Position numbers and translations under genes: made by a program. The notes beneath the pieces were generated by a model. That model saw only the letters and a program-made list of their open reading frames with translations, did no database searches and was not told where the DNA came from. This document shows positions 1-11,200 of a stretch of DNA of 64,000 bases, one piece after another. The DNA is from Xestospongia muta (lineage: Eukaryota > Porifera > Demospongiae > Haplosclerida > Petrosiidae). The stretch lies in assembly GCA_963693285.1 (NCBI GenBank), contig OY848917.1:18333745-18397744 (forward strand), written 5' to 3'. Position 1 is the stretch's first letter. Each line of letters starts with the position of its first letter.

Positions 1-170
1 TTATTGTTGTTGTTGTTGTTGGTTGTTGTTGTTGTTGGTTGTTGTTGTTGCTGTTATTATCATTATTATGATCATGGCCATTATTGTTATTGTTATTTTT
101 ATTAACATTATTACTAATATTGTTAGTGTTAGTATTAGTTTAGTAGTAGTAGTATTGTTATTGTTATAAG
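1..170. repeat. TTG/ATT-rich microsatellite
   Basis: Imperfect trinucleotide repeat, mainly TTG at first, then TTA/ATT and TAG variants, with no coding content. The stretch from 171 to about 480 is plain AT-rich sequence in which I see no gene. Confidence 0.85.
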
Positions 171-480
171 TTGTTTCTAAATTTTATAATAATTTGAAGT
201 TCACTATTGGTTTCTCTATATTGTCCACAAAATGTCCAAAATAGTTATTTTAAATAATTGTTGTTGGTTATGTGTGAAACTAATTTAATTTTTGATCCTG
301 TTATTGATTGGTACTGAAAGTATAAATGCTCTCTCTCAAGCACTACTGAAGCACACTATAAATATTTAAGATATTGTATTGTACCCTCTATTATATGTGC
401 CAAAAATATGTTCCTAATCTTACTTCTCATACAAAGGAGTTCTGCAAATATATTGAATGTTTAATAAAATATTAACCAGC

Positions 481-1596
481 TGTTCACAACCTTATATTTA
501 TAGAAGTTTAACACCTGACATTGATATAGTTAATGCATTACTGACTAACTTAATTGCATCATTTTTCAATGATCAACTTCCACCTCTGCCTCATACCTGT
601 AAAGATTCTTGTCCCCTACTGATAACCCTGTAGACAGTCTCATCTCTGAACTGTTTATCATGTAATTTTATCTCTTGAATTAAACAAATCATCTGATTCA
701 GACAAAATTACAATTAAAATGTTTGGGACTATGGCTGTCTCTATCACACCTACTACTACAAACTATTCATTATGTCTATACCTAACAGATTAGTTCCTTC
801 ATCTTAGAAGGTAGTATCTACTGTACCTATAACAAAGGTAAATGAACCTCAATCTGTTGATAGGTTTTGTCCTAGTTCTCTGTCACCGATTATTGATAAG
901 CTACTTGAGAAGCATATTTTATGATATTAAGCGACCACTTCCAGGAGTCTTGTTCCTTTTTAAATAATTAATAAGGTTTTCTCCCAAAAACATCAACTAT
1001 TTCAACTCAACTTCTATTCGAGATGATTGGTATAAATTTTGAACAAAATATCTTCAATTTGCCCAGCTTTCTTTGATTAAAAAATGCTTTCTTAGTGTGC
1101 CACATAAAATATTGCTACTAAAATTAGAAAACATGGGGATTGGTAACTTTTCTACTGAGATGGATTTGTAACAATTAATCTGGTAGTGTATAATATATGT
1201 CATCACAATGGCGTTCATTTAATAGAACTACCAGTCATTTCAGGAATACTTCAAGGGTCAGTACTAGGTCACTTGATATTTCTAATTTACACAGATTATA
1301 TTACTCCAGCTGAATACACAGATTACTTTGCGACTGATACAAAATATTCCGATTCCTATGCCCATTGGCTATCTAACAGGCAGAGACAAGTGTTTATAGC
1401 CAATGTACTGACTGCACGCCTGCCCAACAATTCACTAAGAATACCACCAGTGAAGACAATGGAGTCGTCACCAGATATTAATTTTAAACAAGTCCGCTAC
1501 AATTCTATAACTGGTTTAAGTGGAGATTATATTATTTACATGACTTATGACAATTTGAAGGCATATTCAGCCTATCTTATCATTTATTCTGTTTAA
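481..1596 (+). pseudogene. Degenerate non-LTR retrotransposon reverse transcriptase
   Basis: Pieces of a LINE-type reverse transcriptase appear in shifting plus-strand frames. Around 805-925 the translation contains VNEPQSVDRFCPSSLSPI followed by DKLLEKHI, the usual RT block with K-x-RPISL-like spacing. At 1239-1290 it contains SGILQGSVLGHLIFLIY, matching the conserved S-G-x-x-QGSVLGPLLF block. At about 1326 FATDTKY is a mutated form of the catalytic FADDT motif, and WLSNRQRQVF lies at about 1366. The frame breaks several times between 560 and 1180. A WLSNRQ-type block normally precedes QGSVLG in such elements, so internal rearrangement is likely. I take this as an old dead insertion of the jockey/CR1/RTE type; the clade is not assignable by eye. 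The 1186-1596 reading frame is its longest open remnant. Confidence 0.7.
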
Positions 1597-1764
1597 ATCA
1601 TTTTAAACATTAACAAAAATGATAGAATAAAAGAAAGAGAAAGTATTGTGTGTGTTGTCATGGATACACTAATTGTTAGTAGACAAACATCAAATTTGAA
1701 CAAGTCTGTATAGTTTGTTTTAATGGGAACTATAAAATATGGAATACAAACTACGACAAAAATA

Positions 1765-2225
1765 TAATACCTGTGTTACCTACAATACCAGTATTACCTA
1801 TAATACCATCAATACCAGTATTACCTACAATACCAACAATACCAGTATTACCTATAATACCAGTATACCTACACTACCAGTATTACCTTTAATACCAACA
1901 ATACCAGTATTACCTATAATACCAGTGTTACCTATAATACCAGTGTTACCTATATACCAGTATTACCTAAAATACCAGTATTACCTATAATACCAACAAT
2001 ACCAGTATTACTTACAATACCAGTATTACCTATAATACCAACAATACCAGTATTTCTTACAATACCAGTATTACCTACATTACCAGTATTACATATAATA
2101 CCAGTATTACCTACAATACCAGTATTACCTATAATACCAGTGTTACCTATAATACCAGTATTACCAACAATACCAGTATTACCTACACTACCAGTATTAT
2201 CTATAATACCAGTCTTACCTATACA
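1765..2225. repeat. Minisatellite of ACCAGTATTACCTATAAT-type units
   Basis: About 460 bp of tandem units built from a 9-bp theme (TATAATACC / AGTATTACC), mostly pairing into an 18-bp unit with some 27-bp variants. The reading frame through 1739-1990 is a by-product of a period divisible by three and is not called as a gene. Confidence 0.9.
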
Positions 2226-2304
2226 TACTATTTTAATCCCTATAACACAGTTATGATGTCATATGATGTCATACATCATGTCATCATAGGCAAGTTACAC
2301 CATG

Positions 2305-2830
2305 AACCACCATTATCAAACAAGAAGACTAGTCTCGTACGAGGCTAACAAGAAGACCTGGTTCATATCAAGTTTACCAGTCAAGATCTTCCTCCCAACA
2401 AGAGAGAAGAGAAACAAGAGGTGGACATAATGCTTGTTGAAGCTCAATTAGATTTAGACCAATTAGTGAACAGCCATCAAGAATTTGGTTGTACCCATCT
2501 ACATGTTATAAACAAAGAACACTAGATCCAACTGTATCAGTCCTCCTGTTGGGACAAGACCAAGTGGAACAGGGCAACAGCATCATTAAGTAAATTGGTA
2601 CCTCTAACCAGACTCTTCCCTTATAGACTGACACTACTTCTATAACTCAGTCTTGGTCATTTCTGTTTTTACTGCAATTAATGTAATGACCCTCCTCATC
2701 CAAGATTTTGAACAAAGGGACATCCTATCAAATTAAGAGCTAATCACTTTAACATTGATCTTCCTTATATGGCAATATACCAAAATGACATTAGCATTCA
2801 GCTTGAAAAAATAAATGTCTATAAGTGGAG
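2305..2830 (+). pseudogene. Broken partial copy of Argonaute exon 1
   Basis: This stretch is clearly homologous to positions 8402-8900 of the intact Argonaute first exon downstream. Shared landmarks include the Gln/Arg-rich stretch (AGATCTTCCTCCCAACAAGA against AGACCTTCCTCCCAGCAAGA), the GAACAxCCATCAAGAA block, and the start of the Argonaute N domain. There the copy encodes PIKLRANHFNIDLP where the intact gene encodes [14 protein letters not shown]. The copy has a TGA at 2709-2711 where the intact gene has GGA, a 20-30 bp insertion near 2325, and several indels. Homology fades after the ISIQ codons near 2815, with no visible continuation into later exons. Since only one exon is represented, it cannot be told whether this is a retrocopy or a segmental duplicate. 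Confidence 0.8.
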
Positions 2831-2939
2831 AATGATCATTTTGGCATGTAAGGAATGGAATATTAAGCAATAATTATTTTCTCAGAAGCATTATTTATCT
2901 CAAAGATATACAAAATTTATTGTAACTTGAAGACCAAAC

Positions 2940-3513
2940 GTTCGTACAACTATAATTCGATATATTAACTATTAGTAGCATTTATTTAGTGCTTTCAGAC
3001 CTTTCCTGAATGCGTTACTTCGCTCCAAGTCCCATGTACAATCCTGAAAACACTTTCAGAACTTTTCTGACAATTGCTTCAACCAACGGGCTTCTGTCTT
3101 GCTGATGCGTATTCCTCTAAGATTGTCTACAACATACTGAAAAATCTCCACATTTTTTTTACTTTTCGAGAAACGGCACCTTTACCTCTGCTGCCTGAAA
3201 ATTCTTTTGTGAGTTTTAAGCTTTCGTTTTCCTTGACGATGTTCTTGATATACTACTGTTGTAAAGTCCACACGTTTTTGTATTTTTTGCTCAACGTTGG
3301 TAGCTGCCAATGCTTCGTTTGCAAAGTTATAACAGTTCAAAAAACAATCCCGGATAACAGACGAACACACACACACACTGACGGACTGTATACATGCTTT
3401 GCGCCCACGCGCAGCGAAATTAACTAGCGCAATGAGGGAGGGGGCGTTACTGTAAGGGAGTTCAAAGGACTGTTTGTTAATGCTGATTGTGCACACTACA
3501 ACTACGCGCAAAT
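2940..3513 (+). promoter_or_regulatory. Candidate original promoter and 5' leader of the Argonaute gene
   Basis: This stretch is locally richer in GC and CpG than its surroundings (for example near 3400-3450 and 3500-3510) and holds a short CA microsatellite at 3365-3380. It ends immediately before an ATG at 3514 that fits the severed Argonaute start. No TATA box is evident. Open frames exist on both strands (about 3074-3427 + and 3182-3511 -), but neither contains a domain I recognise. The promoter role is inferred from position only. Confidence 0.35.
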
Positions 3514-3533
3514 ATGGCAGATAGCGGTAATAG
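3514..3533 (+). other. Severed original start of the Argonaute coding sequence
   Basis: ATG GCA GAT AGC GGT AAT AG lies directly against the left end of the MULE. The last eight bases, GGTAATAG, recur at 8296-8303 directly against the right end, in the same codon phase, where Argonaute continues as GGT AAT AGA GGA. Joined across the transposon this gives an uninterrupted Met-Ala-Asp-Ser-Gly-Asn-Arg-Gly start. This is best read as the pre-insertion first codons of the gene, with the eight bases as target-site duplication. Confidence 0.65.
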
Positions 3534-3575
3534 TAGTGCCATTAGCTGGAAAGTTAGGCATAAATTTTTAACCCC
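3534..3575. repeat. MULE left terminal inverted repeat
   Basis: Read inwards, this end contains GCCATTAGC, then TGGAAAGTTAGGCA, then TAAATTTTTAACCCC. The reverse complement of the right end has the same three blocks with small indels. Similarity stops at about 42 bp. Confidence 0.75.
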
Positions 3576-4111
3576 CATTCACCACGTTGGACAACTACGC
3601 ATGCGCAGAACGTTACGAACGCGTGTATTCACGTTTTTGCTTTAAGAAAAATGGAAAACAATTCTTTGTACAATTTTGAGGCATTTTTGCCATCAGGGAT
3701 AATAAATTCAGGAAACAATTGCTACACTAACTGTCAGGTAAGAAACATATACAATAAGATCTGTAGTAACATCAGTATAACAAATAAAACAAACATATAT
3801 TCAACAGCTAGCATTTCATAGTAATGAACATTTCAATATACTCAGAGTTATGTCTGTATAAATATCTTCGTTCATTGTGTACTTCCTTTAAGTACAACAG
3901 CTCACAAACAGTTATTTCTTCTAACATGATCATTCAAAGTCTACAAAGTAAGATAATAAGAAGGATTAAAACATATAAAATTGTTAACCACAACAGTGAC
4001 TCATCAGTCATTTCATCCCGGTGAATATCAGGATACTCATGAGTACTTTATCTATTTCATGGATAAATTAACAGAACTGTCGTCAAGGTAACTTATTTGC
4101 ATACATATCAC

Positions 4112-4116
<5 letters not shown>

Positions 4117-4148
<32 letters not shown>
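4117..4148. repeat. (TA)n microsatellite
   Basis: A run of about sixteen TA dinucleotides inside the non-coding left half of the MULE. Confidence 0.95.
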
Positions 4149-4154
<6 letters not shown>

Positions 4155-5421
4155 CATAATTATAGAATTACAGAGTTGATACAAAACAAATTCTTTTTAG
4201 CAGTTACTCAAACAAGTTTGTGGTCAAGTTAATGATGTGTATTGGTATTATTACTAAATATATTAGTACTATGTAACAAATGTGGCTATAGTAGTAACAT
4301 ACTACAATCATCAAGTGTTTTGGAACCCTAAAGTGAACGTAAGCAAATCACCTAACTATACATTCATTGTAATACATGAAGGAAAACAAGAATGTCCACT
4401 TGCAAGGTTTAGTAATTGATGAACTGACAACCTGTGAAGGCCTTCATGATTACATATGTGGAGGCTATGTTTGATACATGTATTTATCCAGCTCATGTAC
4501 ACACTGATTTAATATATATTATAGATGTAGAAGTCATGGAGAGTGTACAAAATCATTAGTGATCTCCAGATATCCAGAGTTTCTTTGCATTCATATTACT
4601 AAAAAATCAACTAATTTAACACAGTATGTTAGATATACATGTACACATATCATTACTTTATATACATGATATCTTAGCACTGCCTTGCCAACTGTCCAAG
4701 TGCAGGTACATTTCATATATATAATACAAAATAAAATGAATTTGATTATCATCAATTTAGCAAACGGCTTTGAAAGTAGGCAACTGATACTACAGACTCA
4801 CAGGGATGATCAATTATTTACCAGTTGGAAGGCATTATACTTGCTTCATTCGTTCTAAATATGATAACACTCAGTGGTTCTACATCAATGACAGCTCTGT
4901 ATGTATACTATTAATATAACCATGTCCATAAGATACCACTGGTATGATCACAGGTAATTCCAGTCAGTACTGTTACAGTTACACAACAGGATCAATGGTC
5001 AATTAATGTATATACTTAAAACTGACAACCAAAACTTTCCATAGGCATTATAATGTGAGACAAAGACTCTTATACTCTCCAATCCCTGAAGGGTTTAGTT
5101 ATCAACTAGTTTTTTAGAGCATCCATCTGCCAAAAGTCTCCATCTTCCTATTATTACTGAGGAAGGTGTCACATCTAATTTACTAACTCAAAAAACCCTA
5201 TCACATCACTATCAAACTCAGGTAGTATGTTAGAAGATATAAACAAATAAACAGTCAATGTGTAGGAATATATGATGGCAACAATTTGTTATCTCTACAA
5301 AAACTCAAGGAAAGAAGTCACCCTCATTGAGAAAAGATGTTACAAGTACAATGAGCTCAGGTTAGTAATACTGTAGAGAGTAACAATGAATTGACCATCT
5401 ATTACTTCAGGTGAAAGTCCA

Positions 5422-7944
5422 ATGATAACAGACAAGCAATCATGTAAACAATTAAAACCCCTCTTATTTAAAAGGAAATCAAACATTGGCAACCTCACCT
5501 GTTCTTTTTGCAACAAGACTTACACACATAAGAGCAATCTATCCAAACACATTCATGACAAACATAGTGCCAATATCCAAAGGGGTAGCATCACCTGTAG
5601 TAAATGTAATGAAAGGTAAATCGTAACAATATCAATATTCAAAACTACATCTCATTTTTCTAAAATTCAACGTTTACAACTCTACAAAAACTTATTCATC
5701 ATCTACAAGACAACCATCAAATGAAGATAGAGGTAACAAATATTGAGTTTGATAGTATGGAGGCATTCATTCGGTGGAAGGAGGACATTGAAAGCTCCAC
5801 TCATTCAAGTTATGTACTAAAGTGTGCACCAACAATATCCAATGAAACAAAGGTTTGGTATTATTATTGCAACAGAGCAGGTGTATATAAACTTGATGGT
5901 AAAGGCAAGCGTCAGCTAAAGACACAAGGCACTGCAAAAATTGGGTGCCAGTGCATAGCACATTTACGAGTCTCACAGCATCTACTTACACAAAAGATCT
6001 CTGTACGATATTGCCCAACACATTACAACCATGATTTAAAGTTAGCTTTTCTTAGACTACCTCAAAAAAAAGATTAGATATTGCCAATAAATTAGAACAA
6101 GGTGTATGCATAGACCTTATATTAGATGACATCCGAGACTCAGTTGATGGTGGCATAGACAGACAACATCTTATTACTCGGCAAGATGCTCACAATATCA
6201 AATACCAATATAATATAGAAGGCATTACTAGACATTAAAATGATCTAACCAGTGTCACTGCATGGGTTATTGAAATGCAATCACTAGATTATAACCCTAT
6301 ACTTCTCTTTAAGAAACAAGGTGACAAGCAGCCCGATGGAATGGATAATTTCGCTGATAATGACTTTTTACTATGTATACAGACACAATTTCAACGAGAC
6401 TTGTTACTTAAATTTGGTAATAACACCATATGCATGGATGCAACACATGGAACAAACATGTATGACTTTCATTTAATTACAGTAATGACTGTTGATGAGT
6501 ATGGAGTAGGACTGCCTGTAACCTGGATGATTTGTAACAGAGAAGACACTTCGGCATTAATTATTTTTTTTAAGAGCAATAAAAGATAAGTGTGGCACTA
6601 TCGCTCCTTGCTGGTTATGTCTGATGATGCAGAGCAGTATTTTAATGCTTGGCAAGGTGTTTTCGGAGGTAGTGATACTCGTAAAGTAATCTGTGTGTGG
6701 CATGTACATAGGGCTTGGAGAAAGGTTATTAAAGAGCACATAGTACTTAAAGATCAAGTGACAATCTATAATTTACTCTGCACTTTAATTATGGAACGTG
6801 AGGAGGCTAAGTTTTGTACTTTATTACAAGAATTTTTAACTTACATTTTTAACAATCACGAGAGATTTCATACTTATTTTAACGCAAACTATTGTACAAG
6901 GTTGCATGATTGGGCTACATGCTACAGAGTGGGATCCGCTGTAAATACAAATATGTTTTTAGAGGCTTTTCATAGAGTTTTAAAAATAGTATACTTACAT
7001 CATAAACAGAATAGACGTCTGGATAGTATTCTTGTAGCCTTAATTAAAATAACTAGAAACACGGCGTTTGAAAGGATGAGAAAGTTGGAAATGGGAAAAA
7101 ACAGCCACAGGATATGTGAAATCATGTAGCGCCATTAATCAGCCAATAAACTATTGTCAACTTCAATTACATCTATAAATAACAAGAAATGGAAAGTTAA
7201 CTCTCAGAATGTACAACATACACATTATGTTGTTGAAAAGTTAGAGGAAAGCTGTGATTGTAAAGTAATATGCCATGACTGCCAAATTTGTCCACATGCT
7301 TACACATGTACATGTTTAGATGCTACTCTACATGCTACTATATGTAAACATGTACATTTAGTACATATGAATACCAGCAACCACTTTTTCTCCAATGAAA
7401 GAACATCATCAGACAGGGATTATTTATACCTTTCTAATGTACTCTCTTCAAAAAGGAAGAAAACAGACCTGGAGACAGCAAAAGAATCACTGTTATTGAA
7501 AGTACATTCATTAGAAATGGCAATTAGAGAAACTAAGAGAATGCAATAAAGTAAATGCTATACAGGCAGTAAATAAACGTGTGCAAGCAGCTATAACAAT
7601 GTTTGATGCACTTAAGAAGACAGTGACAAAATACTTCCTGTTAAGATCTTGCCAAATGCAAACAGTGAAAGGCAAACAAGATTTTTTTTTACAAAAAAGC
7701 GAAGACAAACACCAACAACATTATCAAAGCCATCGAGACAGGATAGCAACCTATGTAAATCAAAGATTGTAAAAAAGAGCCTCTATTTTGTGGTGCTTGT
7801 TTTAAAGAGAATGACAGCAATCACACCAATGTTGAAGTCAGCTGGATTCAGTGTGATATCTGTTCTATGTGGCTTCATTTATCATGCACATTACCAAAAC
7901 TTACACACTCACCTGTGAATTATACATGTCATCTCTGTAACTAG
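5422..7944 (+). pseudogene. MULE transposase: C2H2 fingers, MULE domain, SWIM and PHD fingers; decayed
   Basis: Reading through the frame breaks gives a multidomain transposase. A C2H2 finger (CSFCNKTYTHKSNLSKHIHDKH, 5501-5566) is followed by a second (CSKC...HHLQDNH) split by an intron-like gap at about 5617-5670 that lacks a clean AG acceptor. Next is a FLYWCH/FAR1-like cysteine-rich region (5790-6060), then the MULE core with MDATHGTNMYDFHL at 6433 and CVWHVHRAWRKV near 6690. A SWIM finger (CTCLDATLHATICKHVH) follows near 7308-7360, and a PHD finger C4HC3 (CGACF...CDICSMWLHLSC...CHLC) ends at TAG 7942-7944. Breaks: a frameshift in the A-run near 6065, an in-frame TAA near 6237, a frameshift in the T-run near 6565, and further shifts near 7125, 7547 and 7640. 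The ATG at 5422 follows a CAG|G acceptor-like site, so the true N-terminus may lie in an earlier exon. Confidence 0.82.
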
Positions 7945-8088
7945 GAAACACTTATGAACTTTGATTAGCTATTATAATAAATATTAAAATCATACATAAT
8001 GTAGTAATACATCAGTCATCATATCATATAAATTTGTATATCATATTACAAAAGACAAGTGTTAATGAAATTACCTTTAAAGCTTACT

Positions 8089-8176
8089 TATACAACTGGA
8101 GTTTAGTAAGTGCCCTAACAAGTGTTTCTTACCTATACAACTGGAGTCTAGTAAGTGCCCTAACAAGTGTTTCTTT
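8089..8176. repeat. 45-bp tandem duplication near the MULE right end
   Basis: Two near-identical copies of a unit beginning TATACAACTGGAGT and containing AAGTGCCCTAACAAGTGTTT, starting at 8089 and 8134. It is subterminal to the right inverted repeat, a place where transposons often carry repeated transposase-binding motifs; that role is a guess here. Confidence 0.85.
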
Positions 8177-8251
8177 GCCTGTTTGTCGACACGTGCTGGA
8201 TATGTGCTGGATATAGACGGATGTGTCTCACGTGATGTATCGCCGCTAAAA

Positions 8252-8295
8252 GGGGTTAAAAATTAGTGCCTAACTTTCTCCGGCTAATGGCTACT
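8252..8295. repeat. MULE right terminal inverted repeat, containing the present Argonaute ATG
   Basis: Reverse complement of the left end: GGGGTTAAAAATTAGTGCC, then TAACTTTCTCC, then GGCTAATGGC, ending at 8295 before GGTAATAG. The ATG at 8287-8289 used to open the Argonaute frame lies within this terminus and has no counterpart in the same sense at the left end. Confidence 0.75.
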
Positions 8296-11200
8296 GGTAA
8301 TAGAGGAGGCAGAAGGAAAGGACAAGGAGGGGGACGTGGACGTGGACAAAGTCCTAGTCAAGTAGCTGGAATAACTAGAGGTAGAGGACGAGGAGGACCT
8401 AACCATTATCATACAAGACAACCTGGTTTACATCAAAATGACCAATCAAGACCTTCCTCCCAGCAAGACAGTAGAGGAACAAGAGGTAGTGATAGTGCCA
8501 GTCAAAGCTCAAGCATTGATAGAACAGTTAGTGAACAACCATCAAGAAATCAGTCATACCCAAATACACGTTCACAACAAAGAACACTGGAGCCAGCTAT
8601 ACCAATCCCTGCTACTGACACCAGACCAAGTGAGACAAGGAGACAACATATCAGTCAGACAGTCAGAGTCTCTAGTCAGACTTCTCCCTTAAAGACTGAC
8701 ACTACAGGTGCTACTCCTACTGTAACTCAACCTCAGTCATCTCCAGTCTCTACTACACTTACTGTACATGATCCTCCTCCTCGTCCAGGGTTTGGAACAA
8801 AGGGACGTCCTATCCAATTAAGAACTAACCACTTTAAAATTGATCTTCCTCGTGGTAATATATACCACTATGACGTTAGTATTCAGCCTGGAAAATGTCC
8901 TCATCAAATAAATCGTCAAGTTATAAAACAGATAGAAACCAAGTACAAAGATAAATTAGCAGGATGTAAATTAGCCTATGATGGTGTAGCAAATTTGTAT
9001 ACCTCAAAGCCACTCCCATCAGTCAATGGACAAAGTAGAGTGAGTTATTCTATTTGTGTGTTAAATAATTACTTTTTATTAACTAAAAGACAAAAATATA
9101 TTGAGCTAATCTAACAGTCTGTAAATAGAGAAAGATCACGTTACATATGAAAAATGGAATACAAGTCTGTTTACTGGAATATGTTCCCATACTAAAATGA
9201 AAGATTTCTTCACTTTGGTCTAGGGACAAAACAAGATTTTATAAGTGACTATGACATATATAACTTACATTTGAGATTTAGTTATTTGCATTTTATTTTA
9301 GCTACCAAGTTTGTTATCTTATAAATTTTCTATAAACATTAAAGACCCATAGTAAAATTGTCTAATATTTTTGTTTATCTCTTAGAGTGAACTGAAAATA
9401 ACACTTCGAATTGAGAGAGAGAAGGAAAGAGAGTTTACAGTAAGTGGATATAAAGTACTTAGATTATATTATTATAATATATTAATGTTATCTCAGCAGT
9501 ACAAACTACTTATAACATAACATCTACATATATATCTATATTAGGGTGATATGTTTGTACTACATGTAATATGAAGTGTTAGTATATCATACAAGATATT
9601 TTGTTCACAGTACACTTTCAATATTATAGGTATCACTCAAACTTGTTGCTACCATATCACTAGATGTTCTACATCAGTTATCAGTTATGAAGACAACTAC
9701 ATTAGATCAAACACAATCTGCTATTAATGCAATAGATGTTTTATTAAGATGGATACCATCATTGAGGTAAAGGAAAGTTAGTAATAGAGAAATACTTTTA
9801 AATGTCATATGATAAAGTGATGTTTAAAGATTAACAAGTTAACAATAGATCTTGTGTTGTTAATATTACTTATATAGGAAAGTTTACTCTATCTGCTTGT
9901 TAGGTTGTAAAGTGTCAATGATATTAGTATACTTTTAAATACTGTTAATATCATAAGTATTTCTTGCTGAAATTTATTTTTCACAAAACAACAAAATATA
10001 TGAATATTAAATTAACTTAATAATATGACAGAGAGAATCAACCTGAAAACAAAGTCACACATAATAAGTTACTAATGTGATTAAAAAACAACAATTAGAA
10101 TAATGAGATGTTATGTACTTGTACACTATACAAGTACACTTGAATTTAAGGTACAATTTATTGTGAAAAACTACTTCACTACAAATAGATTAATGACAAT
10201 ACATTTTGTTTGATTGTCATGAGCAGTCATACAATACTATCATGTAATATGTAAGGATGAGAATTATATGATTATCATTTTATTTTACTACAGGCTTACA
10301 AGTGTTGGTAGAAGTTTCTTTACTCAACCTAGAGCTACTGAGTGTACTCCACTTGGTGGTGGGAGAGAAGTTTGGTATGGTTATTATCAAAGTGTACGTC
10401 CTACCATGTGGTCAATGACACTGAATTTAGATTGTAAGTTTATGTTGATTAAACCCTATAAATTATCATCTGTAAAATACTAATCATTTTACTTAAGTAG
10501 ACAAAACACAACAGTGGTAGAAAAATGATCTTTGTTTCAAAATTAATATTGTCAGTAGAAGAATGTATACAATTGATAGATGTCAATAGTCACATGTAAC
10601 AAAATATATAACTCAAAACAATAACAGGACTTCATAACATGTTATGTTAACTAGACATTATTATGTAGATGTAAATGATGTATTGTCTACTTTTATAGTG
10701 TCAGCTACTGCCTTTTATAAAGAACAAAGTGTTTTAGACTTTCTTTCTGAAATTGTCAGTGGTGGACGTGGGGGTGGGCGTGGTCGAGAAGGAAGTAGAG
10801 GTAGAGGTGGGTATAGAGATGGACGAGGTGGAGCTAGAGGAGGATTTGAACCAAGTATTCCATCATTTTTATCAGATTCTGAAAGACGTCAGTTTGCAAA
10901 GGAAATTAAAGGTTAGCAACAACATTAATATTGTATTATTATAACACCTAGTAATGGTCCTATTTATATGTCATAGGAAGTTGACTAACACTATTAATAT
11001 CATTGAGATCATTAGCACTGTAACAGTTAGAAGGTTAAACATATCCTTTTATCAAACATTTACCAAATAAAATAAGCAAGCAAAACTTTACAATTTACCA
11101 TATTATTGAATGCGTTCACTCATTGTGTTCTAGGACTAAAGGTGGAAGTAACACATCTTTCTTATCCTCGGAAATATAAAGTTAAAGATGTGACTCATGA

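Larger units (their letters stand above)
3534..8295 (+). mobile_element. Mutator-like (MULE) DNA transposon inserted at the Argonaute start
   Basis: A 4,762-bp element with inverted termini, an 8-bp direct repeat GGTAATAG on both sides (3526-3533 and 8296-8303), and a decayed plus-strand MULE transposase in its right half. MULEs characteristically make target duplications of about 8-11 bp, which fits. The first four bases of the two ends differ (TAGT against AGTA); the next nine, GCCATTAGC, are identical and equally placed. The left 1.8 kb (3576-5420) carries no recognisable coding sequence apart from a TA microsatellite. The transposase has several frameshifts and an in-frame stop, so the copy is not autonomous. 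Confidence 0.72.

Noticed and set aside
3074..3511. Open frames on both strands left of the MULE
   Set aside because: No recognised domain and no splice partners; the region is better read as promoter DNA. A divergent short gene on the minus strand is not fully excluded.
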